Part shown: piece after piece, positions 1 through 4,909 of the stretch
Layout: every line of letters starts with the position of its first letter
Numbering within the stretch: position 1 is the first letter of the stretch
From: Treponema sp. UBA3662
GTDB taxonomy: Bacteria > Spirochaetota > Spirochaetia > Treponematales > Treponemataceae
Direction: 5' to 3'
DNA length: 6,108 nucleotides
Assembly: GCA_002373205.1 (NCBI GenBank)
Contig: DFJV01000083.1
Coordinates: 1 to 6,108, forward strand
Notes under the pieces: model-generated
Seen by the model: only the letters and a program-made list of their open reading frames with translations
Database searches by the model: none
Told to the model about the DNA's origin: nothing
Made by a program: the position numbers and the translations under genes

Positions 1-123
1 TTTACTTGCAAGGTCGTAAACATAAACCGTGTTTCTGGAAATCAAGGCAACAAGGCTTTCGTCCTCCGCCATAAAAATTTCAAATCCGCCGGCAAGTTTT
101 TTATCTTTACTTTTACTTTTCAT
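1..123 (-). CDS. N-terminus of unrecognised protein (partial)
   Basis: An open frame reads leftwards from an ATG at 123-121 and leaves the window after 41 codons without a stop. The peptide starts with a Lys/Ser-rich stretch (MKSKSKDKKLAGG) followed by FEIFMAEDESLVALISRNTVYVYD, a hydrophobic/polar alternation that suggests beta strands, possibly of a beta-propeller or sensor-like fold. That reading is weak. An in-frame TGA at 132-130 leaves ATG 123 as the furthest upstream start. An internal ATG at 72 is the alternative. There is no signal peptide or membrane segment in the visible part. No Shine-Dalgarno sequence precedes ATG 123, but an extended -10-like element (TGATACAAT) lies 8 nt upstream, so the mRNA may be leaderless. 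I do not recognise the family. Confidence 0.55.
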   Translation of the reverse strand, partial: MKSKSKDKKLAGGFEIFMAEDESLVALISRNTVYVYDLASK

Positions 124-131
124 TTGTAGTC

Positions 132-160
132 ATTGTATCACACTCAAAGCGCAAATTCCA
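132..160 (-). promoter_or_regulatory. candidate extended -10 promoter for the leftward gene
   Basis: Read on the minus strand, TGATACAAT (140-132) matches an extended -10 element (TGn followed by TACAAT). A poor -35 match, TGGAAT (160-155), lies 17 nt further upstream. The -10 ends 8 nt before the ATG at 123, so a start at the usual distance would fall on or just before the initiation codon. It is called on motif match and position only. Confidence 0.35.
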
Positions 161-167
161 CAGAGCA

Positions 168-237
168 ATGCACAATGCCGTCCACAATGCATTTCACCCT
201 ATCCAAAATGCAACTTACCAAATTTGTGATTGTGCAT
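168..237. repeat. 9-nt inverted repeat in divergent intergenic region, possible operator
   Basis: ATGCACAAT at 168-176 recurs exactly inverted as ATTGTGCAT at 229-237. Related CAATGC or AAATGC words occur directly repeated at 166-171, 173-178, 185-190 and 206-211. The right arm overlaps the candidate -35 (230-235) of the lipoprotein promoter, which is where a repressor or activator site would be effective. The regulator is unknown, and the AT-rich context makes chance matches possible. Confidence 0.3.
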
Positions 238-258
238 AGCAAAAACTTAGCCTATAGT
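230..258 (+). promoter_or_regulatory. candidate sigma70-type promoter for the lipoprotein gene
   Basis: The -10 is TATAGT at 253-258. The -35 is TTGTGC at 230-235, a weak match at the ideal 17-nt spacing. It lies about 48 nt upstream of the lipoprotein start codon. The -10 is good and the -35 poor, which fits an activator-dependent or modest promoter. Confidence 0.4.
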
Positions 259-305
259 TTTTTCAAGAAAGTTTATCAAGCTAAATCTTAAGGAGAAACA
301 AGAAA

Positions 306-887
306 ATGAAAAAGACAAGAAAATTAATTTCAATGCTGGTTGCCTTGATGGCATGCACATTCATCGCCTGCTCAGACTCAAGCTCATCCGACGATGATGA
401 CGACGATGCTTCCATACCTGTAGAAACAGCTTTTAGGGACTGCACAAGAACCGTAAGCAACGTTACCCTTTCCGACGGAAGCTGGACGCTCAAGGTAGCC
501 GCAAACGAAAGCGGATTTGCAGCCGACTCAATCATCAGCCTTACTGCATCAAACGGAAGCTACACCTTTAACTCCGGCAGCGCAACAAGCGAAACGGAAC
601 TGGACAGGACAACCCTTGCCGTTATCAATTCATTGTCGCAGGCAGAAAGGGATGAGTTTTTGCGTGACATGGCAAGTGAAAGTGAAGCTTCCGACATTAC
701 GCTAAGGGGAAACAAAATAATCACAACTACAACAATGTCACGCTCCGACCTTCAAAAAATGCAGAGCAGCTTTGACCTGAACAGCTTCCCCCCATCCGTA
801 ACAATCAGGACAAATTCTGACAACTCAAAGTATGTAATTACAAACAGAGACGACCCCAGCTCTGTCATATACCTTAGCAAGAACTAG
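306..887 (+). CDS. putative lipoprotein of unknown function
   Basis: This 193-residue protein is predicted to be exported and lipid-anchored. A basic n-region (MKKTRK) and a hydrophobic core (about residues 7-21) lead to a lipobox ending FIAC, with the acylated cysteine at 22. The looser lipobox is normal for spirochaetes. Directly after it comes an extreme Ser/Asp linker (SDSSSSDDDDDD, residues 23-34), likely a flexible spacer off the membrane. The remaining 155 residues are Ser/Thr/Asn-rich with alternating polar and hydrophobic residues, suggesting a beta-rich domain. There is no catalytic motif or further membrane helix. The start is well supported: TAAGGAGA at 289-296 sits 9 nt before the ATG, and a promoter-like pair lies upstream. 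The gene appears to be transcribed alone, divergent from the leftward gene and followed by the long palindrome at 910-1053. The family is not recognised. Confidence 0.85.
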   Translation: MKKTRKLISMLVALMACTFIACSDSSSSDDDDDDASIPVETAFRDCTRTVSNVTLSDGSWTLKVAANESGFAADSIISLTASNGSYTFNSGSATSETELDRTTLAVINSLSQAERDEFLRDMASESEASDITLRGNKIITTTTMSRSDLQKMQSSFDLNSFPPSVTIRTNSDNSKYVITNRDDPSSVIYLSKN

Positions 888-909
888 AAGAATAGTTACC
901 AGGGCAAAC

Positions 910-1053
910 TTCGAGTTTTATATTTGCAGCAGAAAAATTGGCTCCCAGCGGTTTTTGCCCCGAAAAAAGGCTTCCGCGCTACGCTTGTGCAGAATTTTTT
1001 TCGGTTCAAAAATCGCTTCCGCCAATTTTTCTGCTGCACTACGGAAACTCGAA
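910..1053. repeat. long imperfect palindrome / extended hairpin element
   Basis: Four nested complementary segments face each other: 910-918 with 1045-1053 (9 bp); 925-942 with 1021-1038 (18 bp, perfect); 947-957 with 1007-1017 (11 bp including one G-T); and 960-969 with 995-1004 (10 bp, the innermost a G-T). They are separated by small internal loops and close on a 25-nt apical loop (970-994). About 48 pairs in 144 nt is far beyond chance. No strong T run follows, so it is not a standard intrinsic terminator, although it may help end lipoprotein transcription. It contains no plausible ORF. It could be a dispersed palindromic repeat (REP- or MITE-like) or a structured RNA. The word GCTTCCGC occurs both in the loop (970-977) and in the right arm (1015-1022). 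Confidence 0.7.
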
Positions 1054-1107
1054 ATTGGACCTACTAAATAATTTACCTTTTATACAAATTGGTGTAAAAG
1101 GCTCTCC

Positions 1108-1154
1108 TTGAAAATAAAAGCCTTTGTGATATAATAATTTTGTGCTATAATAAT
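1108..1154 (+). promoter_or_regulatory. tandem promoter-like repeats ahead of the LytTR gene
   Basis: TTGAAA (1108-1113) and a perfect TATAAT (1130-1135) are spaced 16 nt apart. A second perfect TATAAT (1146-1151) has TTGTGA (1124-1129), also at 16 nt. The two -10 regions lie in a 16-nt tandem duplication, 1123-1138 and 1139-1154, that differs at one base (TTTGTGATATAATAAT versus TTTGTGCTATAATAAT). The downstream -10 ends only 7 nt before the ATG at 1159, and no Shine-Dalgarno sequence is present, so that transcript could be leaderless. The repeats could also be a regulator binding site, including for the LytTR protein itself. Confidence 0.6.
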
Positions 1155-1158
1155 ATTG

Positions 1159-1596
1159 ATGAAAATTACAATAGTAGAGCCGTTACCCGATGAGGACGAT
1201 GAAATCATAGTAAAATGCCATTTTTTAGACGAGGATATAACCCTCCTGCTTAACCAGCTAAAAAACGGAAGTTCAAAAATGAATTTCATCAAAGACAACA
1301 AAATAGTCATCGTGGAAAAAAAGGACATCCTATATTTTGAATCGGTGGACGACAAGGTTTTTGCATACACTGCGGAAGGAGTTTTTGAAACAAAATTCAA
1401 GCTCTATGAACTGGAGCAGATTTTACCCGCAAAAAACTTTTTCCGCGCAAACAAGGCGGTCATTGTAAATCTTAATAAAATCAAAAGTATTTCCCCGGCT
1501 TTTAACGGACGCTTCGAAGCCGTATTAAAAAATGAATACAAGGTAATCATTTCCAGAAGCTACGTCCCAAAGCTAAAGGAACACCTTGGATTGTAG
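1159..1596 (+). CDS. LytTR-domain DNA-binding transcriptional regulator
   Basis: This 145-residue protein has a short N-terminal region (about 1-38, acidic) and a C-terminal LytTR domain (about 40-143), the beta-rich DNA-binding fold of the LytR/AlgR family. Supporting motifs are the strand with ILYFES (57-62), KLYELEQILP (81-90), the hallmark NFFRANKAVIVNLNKI (93-108) and VIISRSYVPKLKEHL (129-143). There is no receiver domain, so it is not a classical two-component response regulator. The small stand-alone type is typically encoded next to a DUF3021 membrane protein, as here: the next gene starts 31 nt downstream. I chose ATG 1159; a TTG directly before it would add one residue. There is no visible Shine-Dalgarno site, and the tandem promoter repeats end just upstream. 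It probably regulates its own operon, by analogy with similar pairs. Confidence 0.88.
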   Translation: MKITIVEPLPDEDDEIIVKCHFLDEDITLLLNQLKNGSSKMNFIKDNKIVIVEKKDILYFESVDDKVFAYTAEGVFETKFKLYELEQILPAKNFFRANKAVIVNLNKIKSISPAFNGRFEAVLKNEYKVIISRSYVPKLKEHLGL

Positions 1597-1627
1597 CCAT
1601 ACACCATCAGGGCAAGAAGAGGATTTT

Positions 1628-2056
1628 ATGAAAGAGAAACTTAACACAATCATTCTGATTTTTACAAGATTTGCAACCGCAATTTTTTTGATAGACTCCA
1701 TTGCACTGCTCTCGTTCAAGGGAAAAGAGGCAAAGCTCTACGCACTGGATGTCCTTATTATCCTTGGCATAGCCTTTATATGCGCCCTGCTCTACGTCCT
1801 CCTCCTAAGCGACAGAAATTTCTCCAAGAAAAAAATGCTGGCCATGCAAATTATATACACACTGATTATAAATGCAATCGTCCTTGTAATAGGCCATTAC
1901 CTAAAATGGTTCTCCTTCTGCAATATAAGCACCTTCTTTATTTTTGAAAGCGTAATAATCGGAGTAATCACCATAACAATACTTTACTCCTACAAAAGCG
2001 ATTCCGCCACCGCAAAGAAAATGACGGAAAAAATCAAGACACTGGAGTCAGAGTAA
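1628..2056 (+). CDS. DUF3021-type four-helix membrane protein
   Basis: This 142-residue integral membrane protein has four hydrophobic segments at about residues 7-29, 39-60, 70-90 and 101-121 and a charged cytoplasmic-type tail rich in Lys and Glu (about 123-142). The size, the four-helix layout and the position directly behind a stand-alone LytTR regulator match the DUF3021 family. In known pairs of this kind the membrane protein is thought to modulate the regulator, though its biochemistry is not settled. The start is the ATG at 1628, preceded by AGAGGA at 1618-1623 with short spacing. A TTG at 1586 in the same frame would add 14 unconvincing residues overlapping the upstream gene. It is translated from the same transcript as the regulator (31-nt gap). 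The family call rests partly on context. Confidence 0.75.
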   Translation: MKEKLNTIILIFTRFATAIFLIDSIALLSFKGKEAKLYALDVLIILGIAFICALLYVLLLSDRNFSKKKMLAMQIIYTLIINAIVLVIGHYLKWFSFCNISTFFIFESVIIGVITITILYSYKSDSATAKKMTEKIKTLESE

Positions 2057-2080
2057 AAAAAACGCGAAAAAAAAACAAAG

Positions 2081-2099
2081 TCTCTCATGAAATGAGAGA
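2081..2099 (-). terminator. small hairpin with T run only in the minus direction
   Basis: TCTCTCAT (2081-2088) and ATGAGAGA (2092-2099) form an 8-bp stem with a 3-nt loop. On the plus strand an A-rich tract (about 2056-2078) precedes it and nothing T-rich follows, so it does not end the upstream operon in the usual way. Read on the minus strand, the hairpin is followed by a long T run, the layout of an intrinsic terminator. No minus-strand gene is visible to its right, so it may instead block antisense transcription or be a regulatory hairpin ahead of the next gene. Confidence 0.4.
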
Positions 2100-2138
2100 A
2101 CGATCTGGTATTATTGAAGCACAAAACAGGAGATTGTT

Positions 2139-3821
2139 ATGAAATTAACACCAGAGTATAAAAAACTCATGTTACAGCCAGTTCATTGTACGGGCTACCT
2201 TGCTGCCGCTCATGGGGTTTTCCATTTACATCATAATAACTACGACAATAAATGGTACTATCGAATGAATAATAACCGTGATTTATTTGCCGGTATTGCA
2301 ACAGAAAATTGTTTAAGTTGGAAACATAACCCGAAGTATGAGTTTAAGGAAAAAGAGTTTTCTGGTGTTATTGTAAAGATCGATAGAGTTATTCTTTCAA
2401 CAATCCTTGGCATCTACAAAAGAGAGCCACAACAAAGCGTTTATGCCTACGACTACCAACCTTCCAAATACGATGGTTTTGCTGTAATTGCTGCAACTGT
2501 TTATTTTAGAAACGGCTGTAAGCGTATAGTTCCACTGGATTGTATTCAGGAAGCAAAAGAATTTTCAAATGGAAAAGATACGAAACTTTTAATGCATCAG
2601 CTTGAACTTTTGGTTGAAAATCAATCCGAAAACATTATTACTTTCCATGAGGATGGTCTGATAGAAATTGAGAATATGTATTATGGTTCAATATCTCCTG
2701 CAACAGATGACCTTATAACAGTTCGTCGCTATCTAGTACTTAATGTTCAAAAACGTTATGTAAGGTTTTTTGGTTGCGAAGGGAACGAATGGTTCAATAT
2801 CTCTGATGATGAATATAATAAAATCTTGTCTGTAATGCATGAGCAGATGAAAGAAGAGTGCGGATTTATTCCTGAGCTTTCTTATGGTGAAAACAACTTT
2901 GACCGGCTTGTGAACTATGCAAGATTTCCTTTTGCCCCTGAGTTAAATGAACTTTGTAAGGAAGAAGTAATTGGACCTTTGATATATAAAACTGAGGATG
3001 GACTTAAAAGAAGTTCTGATGGTGTTAAAAAGTTTATTCAAGCTGCAGGACTCCCTTATACCCCAAAAATCAATAAGCTGTTTTTGCAGGGGCATAGAAC
3101 ATTCTTAGAATACCTGAATATATGGAGTATGGGATTTAGGGATGAAACAGTTATAGAACAATTGATGGATGCTGATTCTCATAAAATTTTCTCAACAGCG
3201 TATTCTTATGGAAGGAGTTCTGTATTAGCGGAGGATATAGCCTTTCTTTTTCAGTTTTATGATGAAAAAACAGTCTCCAAACTGTTATGTGAAGACTTTT
3301 CTTCTGACAAGGATTATTACAGCACAAGCGATGCCCTTCAGTATATGAAGCTTCTAAAAGAAGAAGAATACTTACCGCAAAATGTTATTGCAAAAATCAG
3401 AAAGGAAGGTTTTACCGATTATAATCACAATCTTTTGATGCGGATATACAATCAGCTGCACCCTAGAGAAGAGTGTTTTGAAAACAAAGACATCACCTAC
3501 ACTGATGAAGAAAGAAGTCTTGAATGGGAAAATGGCGGCTATAAATTCTGCCTGCCAGAAGACACAAGCCGTTTGGTTGATATTGGTTCCAACATGAATA
3601 TTTGTGTCGGGCATCTGTACCGGGATAAAGTCGTGAAAAAAGAATGTACGATTGTCTATGCAACAAAAGGTGAAGAATACGAACTGTGTATTGAGCTCTC
3701 AAAACACAATAACCGCTTTCGTCTGGTTCAAAGGAGTGCCTTTAATAACAAAGATCCACGAGGAAATGACATGGCGATTTTTAAGCAGTGGTGTCGCGTA
3801 AAGGGTGTCAGTTTATTTTAG
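2139..3821 (+). CDS. PcfJ-like domain protein
   Basis: This 560-residue, apparently cytoplasmic protein has no signal peptide or membrane helix. Its last 89 residues (about 472-560) resemble the PcfJ-like domain first named from an enterococcal conjugative plasmid. The cues are LPEDTSRLVDIGSNMNICVG, in which a Cys-Val-Gly (489-491) followed by His occupies the place of the usual HCVG motif. A strand with LCIEL follows, then LVQRSAFNNKDP (529-540) and a late Trp (551). The N-terminal 470 residues are unrecognised, Tyr/Asn/His-rich, and look alpha/beta with many helices in the second half. Biochemical function is unknown for the family. The start is secure: AGGAGA at 2128-2133, 5 nt before the ATG. 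Codons favour A/T at third positions more than the neighbouring genes, suggesting a different history. No conjugation partner gene is adjacent. Confidence 0.7.
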   Translation: MKLTPEYKKLMLQPVHCTGYLAAAHGVFHLHHNNYDNKWYYRMNNNRDLFAGIATENCLSWKHNPKYEFKEKEFSGVIVKIDRVILSTILGIYKREPQQSVYAYDYQPSKYDGFAVIAATVYFRNGCKRIVPLDCIQEAKEFSNGKDTKLLMHQLELLVENQSENIITFHEDGLIEIENMYYGSISPATDDLITVRRYLVLNVQKRYVRFFGCEGNEWFNISDDEYNKILSVMHEQMKEECGFIPELSYGENNFDRLVNYARFPFAPELNELCKEEVIGPLIYKTEDGLKRSSDGVKKFIQAAGLPYTPKINKLFLQGHRTFLEYLNIWSMGFRDETVIEQLMDADSHKIFSTAYSYGRSSVLAEDIAFLFQFYDEKTVSKLLCEDFSSDKDYYSTSDALQYMKLLKEEEYLPQNVIAKIRKEGFTDYNHNLLMRIYNQLHPREECFENKDITYTDEERSLEWENGGYKFCLPEDTSRLVDIGSNMNICVGHLYRDKVVKKECTIVYATKGEEYELCIELSKHNNRFRLVQRSAFNNKDPRGNDMAIFKQWCRVKGVSLF

Positions 3822-3872
3822 CATGGATTCTTGTACCCATGAAAAGGAGGATGCTTTTTCTTCCACTTCAAG

Positions 3873-3900
3873 TTGACTTTTAGACTATTCGTACTATAAT
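3873..3900 (+). promoter_or_regulatory. strong sigma70-type promoter candidate
   Basis: TTGACT (3873-3878) and a perfect TATAAT (3895-3900) are spaced by 16 nt, the best two-box match in the window. The start site would be near 3907. The next convincing gene begins at 4333, so the promoter drives either a long leader or a short noncoding transcript. Confidence 0.55.
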
Positions 3901-3954
3901 AAAAATATAAGACGATATTTTGTACTTTAGTTGTTGGGGTAGAGAGGATATGGT

Positions 3955-3971
3955 AGCGCACTGTGCTTTTT
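3955..3971 (+). terminator. weak terminator-like hairpin with T run
   Basis: AGCGC (3955-3959) pairs with GTGCT (3963-3967, one G-T pair) around a 3-nt loop, and Ts follow at 3968-3971. TGGT (3951-3954) and ACCA (3974-3977) could extend the structure. A 7-codon frame with ATG at 3950 and stop at 3971-3973 overlaps it. Together with the promoter at 3873-3900 it could bound a transcript of about 65 nt. The stem is short, so the call is tentative. Confidence 0.25.
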
Positions 3972-4133
3972 AAACCACAAGCGAAACGCTAAATAATGCA
4001 AGAAAACTTCTCCAAAGACAAACGGAACAACCCATCCACAGTCTACAGAACCACCGTTCCACAGAGTGTGGATAAAACCAACTTCTGCCAAAGCGATGGA
4101 AAAATCTAAAAAAAATCAAAAATCTTTTCCAAG

Positions 4134-4166
4134 CTATCATAATATGATAGTCCAATATGTTATACT
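4134..4166 (+). promoter_or_regulatory. palindrome beside an extended -10 element
   Basis: CTATCAT (4134-4140) and ATGATAG (4144-4150) form an inverted repeat with a 3-nt centre. Just downstream, TGTTATACT (4158-4166) matches an extended -10 (TGn plus TATACT). A dyad placed where the -35 would be is a typical site for a repressor or activator. A transcript from here would begin near 4173 and could express the FlhA-like gene at 4333 through a leader of about 160 nt. Confidence 0.35.
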
Positions 4167-4291
4167 GTTTGTATGGAACAAGGGCAGACTTCCAGGACAT
4201 AACTTACGCAATTGTTCTAGGCGCCTGGGGCTATGAAAACTACAAAACCAGCAAATATGTGCCACTGTTTCACATGGGAATAACACTTTGA
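4157..4291 (+). pseudogene. 44-codon open frame, possible gene remnant
   Basis: The frame runs from ATG 4157 to TGA 4289-4291 with no Shine-Dalgarno site, and an in-frame stop (4148-4150) lies just upstream. The second half is protein-like: ITYAIVLGAWGYENY followed by KYVPLFH. The IVLGAWG segment and the spacing to a later LFH resemble the C-terminal conserved stretch of TIGR02452-type (macro/PARG-like) proteins, where LGAWGCG is usual, but the cysteine-glycine is replaced by Tyr-Glu. I read it as a possible decayed tail of such a gene. It could equally be a small unknown gene or a chance frame. Confidence 0.25.
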
Positions 4292-4332
4292 AATATAAAA
4301 ACACAAAGAATAGTCTCTGGAGGAAAATTAGA

Positions 4333-4845
4333 ATGAACAAATCAATCACATTTTTAAGAAAAGCATTTCAACTAGTAATGCTGCTGGCCATACCTATATC
4401 TCTATTCGTAACGCTCCCCTGTGCATTGGTACAAACGTTAGTCATTGCAGACATTTGCTTCGCATTATGTCTTTTTTTGTTAGGAAGATTTAAAAAGCCA
4501 TCTCTTACATTTCCATTATCCACACTAATCAATTATTTCTGTATTTTCAATTGCATGCTTACTGTATCAACAATAAGAATCATTCTTACAATTGAAAAGT
4601 CTGAGAACCATTTTGCGCTTGCAGTAGCAGTCGGACAATGGGTTTGTACGGAAAATCCAATCTTAGGAATCTTTACAACAGTGACTCTTTGCCGCATTCT
4701 ATTCTTTTATATCAAAAAAGCAGTTAGTGACTCACAGGAAATCGCAGCAAGATTTTCTTTGGATAGTCTGAACAATAAAATTTTTAATATTTTGAGAAGG
4801 ACATTCACTACTGCGACTTTACGGACGAGGAATGGAATTTTCTAA
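4333..4845 (+). CDS. shortened FlhA/SctV-family (FHIPEP) membrane protein
   Basis: This 170-residue hydrophobic protein has membrane segments at about 11-30, 34-51, 62-87 and 107-127. It lines up with the N-terminal membrane part of the flagellar/type III export gate protein FlhA: TVSTIRIIL (77-85) for the usual NVSSTRLIL, a Phe-Pro in the preceding helix, and QEIAARFSLDSL (135-146) for the family signature VAEVAARFTLDAM. The PGKQM that normally follows is replaced by NNKIF. Full-length FlhA is near 700 residues with a large cytoplasmic domain, absent here. No flagellar genes adjoin. The start is ATG 4333, with GGAGG at 4319-4323, 9 nt upstream. A TTG at 4288 would add 15 residues. After residue 153 family-like coding seems to continue in the -1 frame, so the last 17 residues may result from a frameshift. 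It may be a degraded paralogue. Confidence 0.6.
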   Translation: MNKSITFLRKAFQLVMLLAIPISLFVTLPCALVQTLVIADICFALCLFLLGRFKKPSLTFPLSTLINYFCIFNCMLTVSTIRIILTIEKSENHFALAVAVGQWVCTENPILGIFTTVTLCRILFFYIKKAVSDSQEIAARFSLDSLNNKIFNILRRTFTTATLRTRNGIF

Positions 4846-4909
4846 ACTATGACCTTCTATCTATACACGATATTTAGAGTCTTACCACCTTGCATTAGCA
4901 GAGGCATGA
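4788..4909 (+). pseudogene. out-of-frame continuation of the FlhA-like gene
   Basis: In the -1 frame relative to the FlhA-like gene, 4788-4877 is open and encodes YFEKDIHYCDFTDEEWNFL and ten more residues. Its DFTDEE falls within one residue of the ITEEE that follows the signature in FlhA proteins. A third frame then reads YLESYHLALAEA and stops at 4907-4909. Neither piece has its own start signal. The simplest reading is one ancestral tail broken by two small indels. Programmed frameshifting or sequence errors are alternatives. The second piece is less convincing than the first. Confidence 0.35.

Larger units (their letters stand above)
3822..4332. other. gene-poor region with regulatory-looking motifs
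   Basis: About 510 nt without a convincing gene. Besides the promoter and hairpin at 3873-3971, it holds a perfect DnaA-box word (TGTGGATAA, 4067-4075, reading TTATCCACA on the minus strand). Its TGTGGA also forms a 6-bp stem with TCCACA at 4058-4063. Also present are a 7-bp stem 4097-4103/4125-4131 around an A-rich loop, an operator-like palindrome at 4134-4150 and a 44-codon open frame at 4157-4291. A 37-codon frame at 3996-4109 has no ribosome site or recognisable content. The region looks like decayed or accessory DNA. Confidence 0.5.

Noticed and set aside
29..229. 66-codon plus-strand frame across the divergent intergenic region
   Set aside because: It overlaps the leftward gene and the control region, and its start has no ribosome site.
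281..535. 84-codon minus-strand frame over the lipoprotein start
   Set aside because: Exact shadow of the Ser/Asp-rich coding region. The plus-strand gene has the ribosome site, signal peptide and lipobox.
3841..3868. Terminator directly after the PcfJ-like gene
   Set aside because: Only weak stems with long loops (such as GGAGGA with TCTTCC) and no T run after them.
3931..3985. tRNA-like stretch (GGTAGAGAGG, then ATGGTAGCGCACTGTGC and a T-rich loop) resembling D and anticodon arms
   Set aside because: The D-stem halves do not pair, the anticodon loop does not fit seven bases, and no T-arm motif or acceptor stem follows.
3996..4109. 37-codon plus-strand frame starting MQENFSKDKRNNPS
   Set aside because: No Shine-Dalgarno site, no recognisable motif and no link to a neighbouring frame. 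Possible remnant, but unsupported.
3970..4349. Two minus-strand frames (76 and 70 codons) opposite the gene-poor region
   Set aside because: Aromatic, Arg- and Phe-rich translations typical of antisense to AT-rich DNA, with no start signals.
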